This document shows, in pieces, positions 57,920 through 64,000 of a DNA stretch of 64,000 nucleotides. The notes below the pieces were generated by a model that saw only the letters and a program-made list of their open reading frames with translations, was not told the DNA's origin and made no database searches. The DNA comes from Corynebacterium sp. J010B-136 (GTDB taxonomy: Bacteria; Actinomycetota; Actinomycetes; Mycobacteriales; Mycobacteriaceae): NCBI RefSeq assembly GCF_002967075.1, contig NZ_PUGE01000006.1, forward strand, positions 114,208 through 178,207, read 5' to 3'. Every line of letters starts with the position of its first letter. The stretch's first letter is position 1. A program made the translations under genes and the position numbers.

Positions 57920-59323
57920 ATGTGTACTGATAATTCTGGTCATTTAGATAATTCGGATCTCCGACAACCACAAGTGCCGTCGACGGCCTTCTTGGATGCC
58001 ACTTCGGATTTGATTGAGGCTCGCGTGGCTGCGGCGCAAAAAGCGCAAGGCGAGCAAGAATTTCGCCTCGATGCCTATCCGCAGCAACACGAGCTGTGGG
58101 CGGCAGTGGATAGCCATGTCGCGAGCATCCAGGCAGAGCTTGATTTCATCGTCGAGGATCTGCACGCACACCCGGAGCTGGCTTTTGAGGAAGTGCGTTC
58201 GCAACAAGTGCTTGCCAAGGTGCTCGAAGATCATGGGCACGATGTTGAACTTGGCGTATACGGTGTCAGCACAGCCTTCGAATCTTCGGTGCAGACTCCC
58301 GGCTTCGATGCTGAGATACATCCGAGCATCGTGATTATGGCGGAATATGATGCGCTACCAGAAATTGGTCATGCATGCGGGCACAATGTCATTGCCGCTT
58401 CCGGCGTGGGTGCGTACCTGGCAGCGGCACAGGTACTTTCTTCGCAGGCAGCGCAGGGAATTGAGGGCAGGATTGTTCTGCAGGGAACCCCGGCGGAAGA
58501 AGGACATACCGGCAAGGAGTACATGATCCGCGGCGGCAGCTTGGAGGGCATTGATGCCGCGGTGATGATCCACGGCTTTGGCTATGACATTGCCTCACAC
58601 GCGTGGGTGGGTCGTCGTTCTGCTACGGTGCGGTTCCATGGGGTAGCGGCGCATGCCAGCTCCCAGCCCTATATGGGAAAAAATGCTCTCGACGCGGCAT
58701 CGTTGGTGTACCAGGGCCTGGGCCTTTTCCGGCAGCAGATGCCGCCGAGTGATAGGTTGCATGCGATCATCACTCACGGTGGGCACCGGCCGTCGATCAT
58801 CCCGGCGGAATCCACCCTCGAATTATATGTTCGCTCTTTAGGCGTGGACACGTTGATGGATATCTCCCAGCGTGTCAATGAAATCGTTGAGGGAGCAGCA
58901 CTCATGGCGGGTTGTGGGTTTGAGATCGAGTGGGACCCGCACCCCATGTCCTTACCGGTGCGCAATAACAAAGCTATGGCCGCGCGCTGGTCGCACACTC
59001 AAGCACAGCGCGGCAGGGTAGCGCTGCCCGAAGGTACGGTGCCAGACACCCTCGCGGCATCCACGGATTTTGGCAATGTCTCCCAGCAGATCCCCGGTAT
59101 TCACCCGATGGTCAAGGTGTCACCGGAAGATGTTGCTTTGCACACCGAAGCATTTGCCACGTGGGCTAATACGCCCGCAGCCAAGCAAGCAGCAGTTGAC
59201 TCCGCGGCCGGGTTGGCTCAGGTCACGCTAGATTTGCTTGCCGATGCCACCTTGCTGGACGCCGCTAAAACCGAATTTGAGCGCGCGGGTGGGCAAGTGG
59301 CAGTGGCGGACTTGCTGAAATAA
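57920..59323 (+). CDS. M20 family amidohydrolase (AbgB-like)
   Basis: Metal-dependent amidohydrolase of 467 residues. The start codon lies one base after the transporter stop. Metal-binding parts visible are IVEDLHAHPELAFEE (about 74-88), AEYDALPEIGHACGHNVIA (about 140-158) and QGTPAEEGHTGK (about 191-202), and the dimer domain has VRFHGVAAHASSQPYMGKNA (about 234-253). The pattern fits the M20D group that includes AbgB and indole-acetyl-amino acid hydrolases. An N-terminal extension of about 40 residues precedes the domain. Probable role: hydrolysis of the compound imported by the AbgT-type protein. Exact substrate unknown. Confidence 0.88.
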   Translation: MCTDNSGHLDNSDLRQPQVPSTAFLDATSDLIEARVAAAQKAQGEQEFRLDAYPQQHELWAAVDSHVASIQAELDFIVEDLHAHPELAFEEVRSQQVLAKVLEDHGHDVELGVYGVSTAFESSVQTPGFDAEIHPSIVIMAEYDALPEIGHACGHNVIAASGVGAYLAAAQVLSSQAAQGIEGRIVLQGTPAEEGHTGKEYMIRGGSLEGIDAAVMIHGFGYDIASHAWVGRRSATVRFHGVAAHASSQPYMGKNALDAASLVYQGLGLFRQQMPPSDRLHAIITHGGHRPSIIPAESTLELYVRSLGVDTLMDISQRVNEIVEGAALMAGCGFEIEWDPHPMSLPVRNNKAMAARWSHTQAQRGRVALPEGTVPDTLAASTDFGNVSQQIPGIHPMVKVSPEDVALHTEAFATWANTPAAKQAAVDSAAGLAQVTLDLLADATLLDAAKTEFERAGGQVAVADLLK

Positions 59324-59513
59324 ATTCGACATCCAGGGTGTGTCTTACCTCACGGAATGGCACACTTGGATGTTGTTCCACTTGCCGGGAAAGGTCTTGT
59401 GCCCTGCGCTTTTGCTAACAACAACGACTAATGCTTGCAAAGGGGTGCAACTTCTGATGGGTATTCTTACCCCCGGTTTTAAAAATAGGGCTTGTAGATA
59501 AACCTTTCCTCAG

Positions 59514-59532
59514 TTAGGTTAGCCTTGTCAGA
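59514..59532. promoter_or_regulatory. DtxR-type iron box upstream of the second siderophore importer
   Basis: TTAGGTTAGCCTTGTCAGA matches the DtxR consensus at 14 of 19 positions; the left 12 bases are perfect. It sits about 80 bases before the binding-protein gene in the 291-bp spacer, where no other gene is seen. It implies repression under high iron. Confidence 0.7.
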
Positions 59533-59614
59533 GCTTGGGGGAAGTTAAGTGTTTTCTACTAACTCCCTTAATGCTCAAAGTGGATATTTTACTGAGAAAG
59601 GTTTACCTATAACC

Positions 59615-60658
59615 ATGAAGATTCGTCACGCCCTTGTGGCTTCTGTCGCAGCTGCGTCCCTCGTGTTGGCGTCCTGCTCCAACTCTGAGTCTGACTCCGC
59701 TGATTCTGCTGCAGAAACCACCGCTTCTGACTCCTCTGCATCTGAAGACTCAACCGATGAAGCAGCGGCCGGCGAAGGTGAACTGGTTATTGAAGACAAC
59801 TTCGGTGAAAAGACCATTTCTTTGCCAGTTGAGAACCCAGTGGTCACTGACAACCGTGCGTTCGAGCTTCTCCACGACTGGGATGTTGAACTCGCAGCAG
59901 CTCCAATCGGTCTGATTCCAGACACCCTGTCTGATAAGTACAACGAAGACACCATCGAGTTTGACCTCGGTAGCCACCGTGAGCCAGACCTAGAGAAAAT
60001 TGTTGCAGCGGCTCCGGACCTGATCTGGAACGGCCAGCGTTTCTCCCAGCACGGTGAGGATCTTGAGGAACTTGCTCCGGATGCAACCCTGGTTGACTTC
60101 ACCCCACGTGATGGTGAGCCACTAGATGCAGAACTTATCCGTCTGACTGAGTCCCTGGGCAAGATCTTCGGCCACGAGGATGAAGCACAGGCTGCTATCG
60201 ATGACTTCAACGAGGCTCTGGAGCGTGCGAAGGAAGCATACGATCCAGAAAAGACCGTCATGGCGGTTAACACCTCCGGTGGCGAGATCAACTACATCGC
60301 ACCTTCCGTTGGCCGTACCTGGGGTCCACTGTTTGACCTGATCGGTTTCACCCCATCTCTCGAAGTTGAAGATGGTTCTTCCAACCACGAAGGTGATGAC
60401 ATCTCCGTAGAGGCAATTGCAGAGTCCAACCCTGACTTCCTGTTGGTTCTGGACCGCGACGCAGCTGTTTCTTCCGACGAGCCAGATTACTCTCCAGCAT
60501 CTGACCTGATTGCTGACAGCGCTGCTCTGCAGAACGTCACCGCAATCCAGGATGACAACATCGTCATTGCTCCAACTGACACCTACACCAACGAGAACAT
60601 CGTGACCTACACCGAGATTCTCAACCTCATCGCTGACGCTTTTGAGGCTCAGAACTAA
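59615..60658 (+). CDS. Siderophore-binding lipoprotein of the second importer
   Basis: Surface binding protein of 347 residues. The start is the ATG at 59615. Lipobox VLASC gives the lipidated Cys21, followed by a Ser/Asp/Glu-rich linker (about 22-52). The binding fold starts near residue 55 (VIEDNFGEKTISLPVENPVV), with DIDxxP-type regions such as LIWNGQRF and FLLVLDRDAAVS later. This is the class III (YclQ/FatB-like) type for catecholate siderophores. Followed by a strong hairpin that separates it from the permease genes, so the binding protein is probably made in excess. Confidence 0.92.
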   Translation: MKIRHALVASVAAASLVLASCSNSESDSADSAAETTASDSSASEDSTDEAAAGEGELVIEDNFGEKTISLPVENPVVTDNRAFELLHDWDVELAAAPIGLIPDTLSDKYNEDTIEFDLGSHREPDLEKIVAAAPDLIWNGQRFSQHGEDLEELAPDATLVDFTPRDGEPLDAELIRLTESLGKIFGHEDEAQAAIDDFNEALERAKEAYDPEKTVMAVNTSGGEINYIAPSVGRTWGPLFDLIGFTPSLEVEDGSSNHEGDDISVEAIAESNPDFLLVLDRDAAVSSDEPDYSPASDLIADSAALQNVTAIQDDNIVIAPTDTYTNENIVTYTEILNLIADAFEAQN

Positions 60659-60704
60659 GGAGCATTCTTGTAGCTTGGATAAAGTTGCAATATGCTAAGC
60701 GATG

Positions 60705-60755
60705 AAAACCGGTTGACCTTTGGGAATACAGACCCAAGAGCCTCAACCGGTTTTT
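60705..60755 (+). terminator. Hairpin between binding-protein and permease genes
   Basis: AAAACCGGTTGA (60705-60716) pairs perfectly with TCAACCGGTTTT (60743-60754), with an inner stem TTGGG/CCCAA, and a T run. It probably gives partial termination, so that the permeases are expressed less than the binding protein. Confidence 0.85.
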
Positions 60756-60777
60756 AGTTTGGAAGAAGTTAAAAATT

Positions 60778-61809
60778 ATGGAAAATTCTGTGAGCTCGTC
60801 GCCCGCGACTAATGCGCCGGCATCGAGTCCTGAATTAAAGGCGCCGATACGGCGCTCGCGTGGCAAGCTGTGGAATTGGAAGCTCACGCTCGCTGCTGCG
60901 GGTGTAGCACTCTTGCTGATCGTTTCGCTGTCAGTTGGCGAATACAGCATCTTGAGCAGCGAATTCGGCTGGGAGATGTTCGGTATTACCCGCATTCCTC
61001 GCACCATCGCGCTGGTTCTATCTGGCGCCGCCATGGCTATTTGTGGCCTGGTTATGCAGCTGCTCACCCAAAACCGCTTCGTCGAACCCACCACCACGGG
61101 TACTACTGAGTGGGCTGGCCTAGGGCTTTTGACCTGCCTGATTCTGTTTCCACAATCTTCAGTCTTGGTGAAGATGATCGTCGCCGTTATATTCGCCTTC
61201 ATCGGCACAATGGTCTTCTTCTTGTTCTTGCGCCGCGTTACTTTGCGCTCCTCGATGGTTGTGCCCATCGTCGGCATCATGCTTGGCGCTGTGGTTAGTG
61301 CAGTCTCATCTTTTGTCGCGTTGTCCAACGATGCTCTGCAGCAGCTGGGCATTTGGTTCATGGGTTCGTTTACCTCTGTTTACAAGGGGCAATACGAAGT
61401 GCTGTGGGTTGTTCTCGTTGTCGTCATTATGGTCTTCATCTTCGCTGACAAGCTCACCGCAGCTGGCCTGGGCGAAGACATCGCAACCAACATCGGGCTC
61501 AATTACAACCAAATCTTGCTGCTGGGCACCGCGTTGGTCTCCATTGCAACTGGCGTTGTGACCGTTGTAGTCGGTGCACTGCCGTTTTTGGGCCTGATTG
61601 TCCCGAATATCGTCAGCATGTTCCGAGGCGACGACCTGCGTTCCAACCTTCCATGGGTCTTGCTCTTAGGTATTGCCATCGTTACCGTGTGTGACCTTTT
61701 GGGCCGCACAATCATCTCTCCATTTGAAATGCCTGTGTCTGTCATTTTGGGCATCGTCGGCGCATTCGTATTCGTCGGATTGATTGTGAGGTCGACCCGT
61801 GACAAATAA
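60778..61809 (+). CDS. Iron-siderophore permease (FecCD family, YclN-like)
   Basis: Permease of 343 residues with about nine membrane segments. The N-terminal cytoplasmic extension (about 1-38) is basic. Motifs are RIPRTIALVLSGAAMAICGL, then QNRFVEPTTTGTTEWAGLGLL, the NRFVEPTTTG form marking the YclN/FatD subfamily, and LPFLGLIVPNIVSMFRGDD near residue 262. It overlaps the next gene by 11 bp. Confidence 0.92.
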   Translation: MENSVSSSPATNAPASSPELKAPIRRSRGKLWNWKLTLAAAGVALLLIVSLSVGEYSILSSEFGWEMFGITRIPRTIALVLSGAAMAICGLVMQLLTQNRFVEPTTTGTTEWAGLGLLTCLILFPQSSVLVKMIVAVIFAFIGTMVFFLFLRRVTLRSSMVVPIVGIMLGAVVSAVSSFVALSNDALQQLGIWFMGSFTSVYKGQYEVLWVVLVVVIMVFIFADKLTAAGLGEDIATNIGLNYNQILLLGTALVSIATGVVTVVVGALPFLGLIVPNIVSMFRGDDLRSNLPWVLLLGIAIVTVCDLLGRTIISPFEMPVSVILGIVGAFVFVGLIVRSTRDK

Positions 61810-62848
61810 ACTCAAATCCACAGTGGATGCACCAAACGCAGGAAAGACTCGCCACGTCGGTGCTTTCCAATCTGCCAAGGCAGCGCGCAAATACTGGATC
61901 ATGCTGATTGTTATGTCAGCCATGGCAGTACTGTTTTCCTTTGGGCTCCTGTCCTATGAAAACCCGATGGAATTCGGTTCCAAGGGTTACTGGCTTATCG
62001 CTAATCGCCGTCTCGATGGTGTTATCGCGATGGGACTGGTTGCTGTGTGCCAGGCTGTCGCCACCGTCGCTTTTCATACGGTGACCAATAACCGCATTCT
62101 GACTCCATCGATTATGGGTTTTGAATCGCTGTACCGAGTGATTCACACGTCCACTATCTTCTTTTTCGGCGCCGTTGGTCTTAACAACGCGCGCACAGTG
62201 GAAATGTTTATCGTCCAGCTCATCTTGATGGTCTTCCTCTCGCTGCTGCTTTACTCCTGGCTGTTGACCGGCCGTGCACAAAACATGCATGCGATGTTGC
62301 TTGTCGGCATCGTCATCGGTGGCGGACTGGGCTCAATCTCCACCTTTATGCAGCGACTACTGACTCCAAGTGAGTTCGATATCCTCACTGCTCGTCTCTT
62401 CGGCTCAGTGACCAATGCTGATACTGACTACTATCCAATCGCGATTCCGTTGATTATCGGCGCAACAGTGTTGATGTATCTCAACTCCCGTCGCCTCAAT
62501 GTCTTGTCTTTGGGACGTGATGCCGCAATTAGCTTGGGTGTTAATCACAAAACCAATGCGATCTACACCTTGGTTTTGGTGTCCATCTTGATGGCAACCA
62601 CCACGGCACTGGTTGGGCCGATGACCTTCCTTGGCTTCTTGGTTGCGACCTTGGCTTATCAATTCGCTGATACCTATGACCACCGCTACTTGTTCCCGAT
62701 GGCCGCTGTCACTGGCTTTACGGTACTAACCGGCGCATACTTCATAATGAGGCATGTTTTCTACGCCCAAGGCGTAGTTACAATCATCATTGAACTCATC
62801 GGTGGTTCGGTGTTCCTGTACGTCATCTTAAGAAAGGGACGACTGTGA
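61799..62848 (+). CDS. Iron-siderophore permease (FecCD family, YclO-like)
   Basis: Second permease, 349 residues, GTG start 11 bp inside the end of the preceding gene. An N-terminal basic tail of about 30 residues precedes about nine membrane segments. NRRLDGVIAMGLVAVCQAVA and TNNRILTPSIMGFESLYRVI (about 99-118) match the YclO/FatC subfamily. Near the end, VGPMTFLGFLVATLAYQ corresponds to the usual GFVGLxxPH motif in diverged form. The next gene overlaps by 4 bp. Confidence 0.9.
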   Translation: MTNKLKSTVDAPNAGKTRHVGAFQSAKAARKYWIMLIVMSAMAVLFSFGLLSYENPMEFGSKGYWLIANRRLDGVIAMGLVAVCQAVATVAFHTVTNNRILTPSIMGFESLYRVIHTSTIFFFGAVGLNNARTVEMFIVQLILMVFLSLLLYSWLLTGRAQNMHAMLLVGIVIGGGLGSISTFMQRLLTPSEFDILTARLFGSVTNADTDYYPIAIPLIIGATVLMYLNSRRLNVLSLGRDAAISLGVNHKTNAIYTLVLVSILMATTTALVGPMTFLGFLVATLAYQFADTYDHRYLFPMAAVTGFTVLTGAYFIMRHVFYAQGVVTIIIELIGGSVFLYVILRKGRL

Positions 62849-63600
62849 TTACTCTGACTGACGTCAAAAAGGCGTATTCATCAGAAACTCAAATTGGTCC
62901 TGTCAACCTCGAAATCCCAGCTGGCGGTATCACCGCACTCGTCGGTCCTAATGGTGCCGGTAAATCCACGCTGCTGACCATGATTGGCCGCCTGCTTGGC
63001 ATGGACGCTGGCCAAATTCAGGTTGCGGACATGGATATCTCGACGTCCAAGTCCAAGGACTTGGCGAAGATTATCTCTATCCTGCGTCAGGAAAACCACT
63101 TCATCACTAAGCTCACCGTGCGCCAGCTCGTAGGATTTGGACGTTTCCCATATTCACAGGGTCGGCTTACCGATGAAGACGAAGAGATCATCACCAAGTA
63201 CATCGACTTCCTTCACCTTGGTGAATTAGAAGACCGCTACTTGGATCAGCTCTCTGGTGGACAGCGTCAACGTGCTTATGTTGCGATGGTTCTGTGCCAG
63301 GAGACTGACTACGTCATGCTCGACGAGCCGCTCAATAACCTAGACATCGCACACTCCGTGGAGATGATGCGTCACCTTAAGGAAGCAGCGAAACAACTTG
63401 GCCGCACCATTATCGTGGTGTTGCACGATATCAACTACGCAGCGCGCTACGCGGAATACATCTGCGCGGTTAAAGATGGGCAGATCGTTGCCTTCGGTAC
63501 GCCCGAAGAAATCATGCGCGAAGAAGTCCTCACGCCAATCTTCAATACCCGGATTCAAGTCATTGATGGTCCTGGTGGATTACTGGCTTGCTACCACTAG
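62845..63600 (+). CDS. Iron-siderophore ATP-binding protein (YclP-like)
   Basis: ATPase of 251 residues, GTG start overlapping the preceding stop (GTGA). All motifs intact: Walker A GPNGAGKST (about 34-42), Q-loop ILRQEN, signature LSGGQRQR (about 135-142), Walker B VMLDEPLNNLD (about 155-165) and H-loop VLHDI. The DEPLNNLD form is typical of the YclP/FatE subfamily. It ends the second importer operon and is followed by a terminator. Confidence 0.94.
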   Translation: MITLTDVKKAYSSETQIGPVNLEIPAGGITALVGPNGAGKSTLLTMIGRLLGMDAGQIQVADMDISTSKSKDLAKIISILRQENHFITKLTVRQLVGFGRFPYSQGRLTDEDEEIITKYIDFLHLGELEDRYLDQLSGGQRQRAYVAMVLCQETDYVMLDEPLNNLDIAHSVEMMRHLKEAAKQLGRTIIVVLHDINYAARYAEYICAVKDGQIVAFGTPEEIMREEVLTPIFNTRIQVIDGPGGLLACYH

Positions 63601-63619
63601 TTAGAAATAGATTCTTTTC

Positions 63620-63650
63620 AATGCCCGTCACCGCAATGGTGGCGGGCATT
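63620..63650 (+). terminator. Terminator of the second siderophore operon
   Basis: AATGCCCGTCACC pairs with GGTGGCGGGCATT around GCAAT, with one wobble pair, about 20 bases after the stop codon. Confidence 0.85.
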
Positions 63651-63838
63651 GTGCATTCTTCGATGAACTAGCAATCGATTGCACAAGAACAGAAATGGTT
63701 GTTTACCTGCGAAAAAGGAGTAGTGCGAAAGGCCGATTTGCCTTAATCGGTCAACATCAACTACCTTTATGGATGTCGCCGAGAGGTTGCCGCAAGGTAA
63801 ACGCGAAGCGAAACAAACAAGAACTTCCAAGCAAGGAT

Positions 63839-64000
63839 TTGACAAAGTTAAATCGGAAGCGTAAGTTCAATAAAGCCGCTTAAGAGCGGGGCTAAGCTAA
63901 AAAAGCTCCAATCGAGTGTGCGATTGTTGTCTGAGAACTCAATAGTGTACCAATGTACTAGATTTTATATTTTTGTCTGTGTTGTGTGGATGAGAATTAT
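63839..64000 (+). promoter_or_regulatory. Probable promoter and leader of a ribosomal RNA operon
   Basis: TTGACA (63839-63844) followed after 17 bases by TAAGTT (63862-63867) could be -35/-10. Downstream, GAGAACTCAATAGTGTACC (63933-63951) matches the conserved pre-rRNA leader (boxA-like region) of actinobacterial rrn operons. A small hairpin AATCG/CGATT precedes it. The 16S gene would start beyond the right edge. Confidence 0.65.

Noticed and set aside
63695..63883. Open frame of 62 residues before the right edge
   Set aside because: Basic, low-complexity translation with no motif, overlapping the probable rRNA promoter; likely chance.

Overview
The window is chromosomal DNA of a Corynebacterium-like actinobacterium of moderate GC. 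The evidence is the gene order zinc metalloprotease / PDZ-Lon-like protease / UPF0182 at the left, the block hisN - IMPase - prfB - ftsE - ftsX - smpB - ssrA at the right, a tmRNA tag ending QRDYALAA, DtxR-type iron boxes, and the start of a ribosomal RNA leader at the right edge.

Layout. (1) 1-5.8 kb: conserved core (metalloprotease start, PDZ protease, lipoprotein, PPA1309-family protein, UPF0182 membrane protein). (2) 5.9 kb: initiator tRNA-fMet copy 1 with terminator. (3) 6-17.3 kb: metabolic accessory genes: S-methylmethionine-type permease with homocysteine methyltransferase mmuM, a DHA2 drug exporter with its divergent TetR regulator, a decayed MHS-type transporter, a degenerate sensor-kinase-like protein coupled to a DASS transporter and glycerate kinase, and a phytoene-dehydrogenase-like oxidoreductase. 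(4) 17.3-27.8 kb: a large iron/siderophore locus: AraC regulator, DtxR box, FecCD-type importer (two permeases plus ATPase), a siderophore-interacting reductase fused to a methyltransferase-like domain, two exporter-fold ABC half-transporters with complementary degenerate ATP sites (IrtAB-like), and a binding lipoprotein. (5) 27.9 kb: tRNA-fMet copy 2, identical to copy 1. (6) 28.2-45.7 kb: a complete type 2 BREX (Pgl) phage-defence operon on the minus strand, pglW-pglX-pglY-pglZ-brxD-brxHI, followed by a small divergent gene broken by a frameshift. (7) 46.6-49.5 kb: YkvI-type membrane protein and a secreted trypsin-like protease. (8) 49.6-55.2 kb: hisN, a second inositol-phosphatase-family gene, prfB, ftsEX, smpB and tmRNA. 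(9) 55.3-59.3 kb: GNAT remnant, DUF488 gene, AbgT-type transporter with M20 amidohydrolase. (10) 59.5-63.6 kb: a second DtxR-boxed siderophore ABC importer (binding protein, two permeases, ATPase). (11) 63.8-64 kb: promoter and leader that look like those of an rRNA operon.

How they work together: the two iron loci would bring ferric siderophores across the membrane, and the reductase-like protein plus the exporter-fold ABC pair suggests a route like the mycobacterial IrtAB system but built from separate polypeptides beside a classical FecBCDE importer. The BREX operon is compact, with overlaps of one base or gaps of at most a few dozen bases, and sits directly beside a duplicated tRNA gene, which suggests an insertion hotspot. 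The most unusual items are the reductase-methyltransferase fusion, the half-transporter pair, the kinase-like protein without a phospho-acceptor histidine, and the frameshifted gene beside pglW. All functional calls come from reading motifs and gene order; no database search was run.
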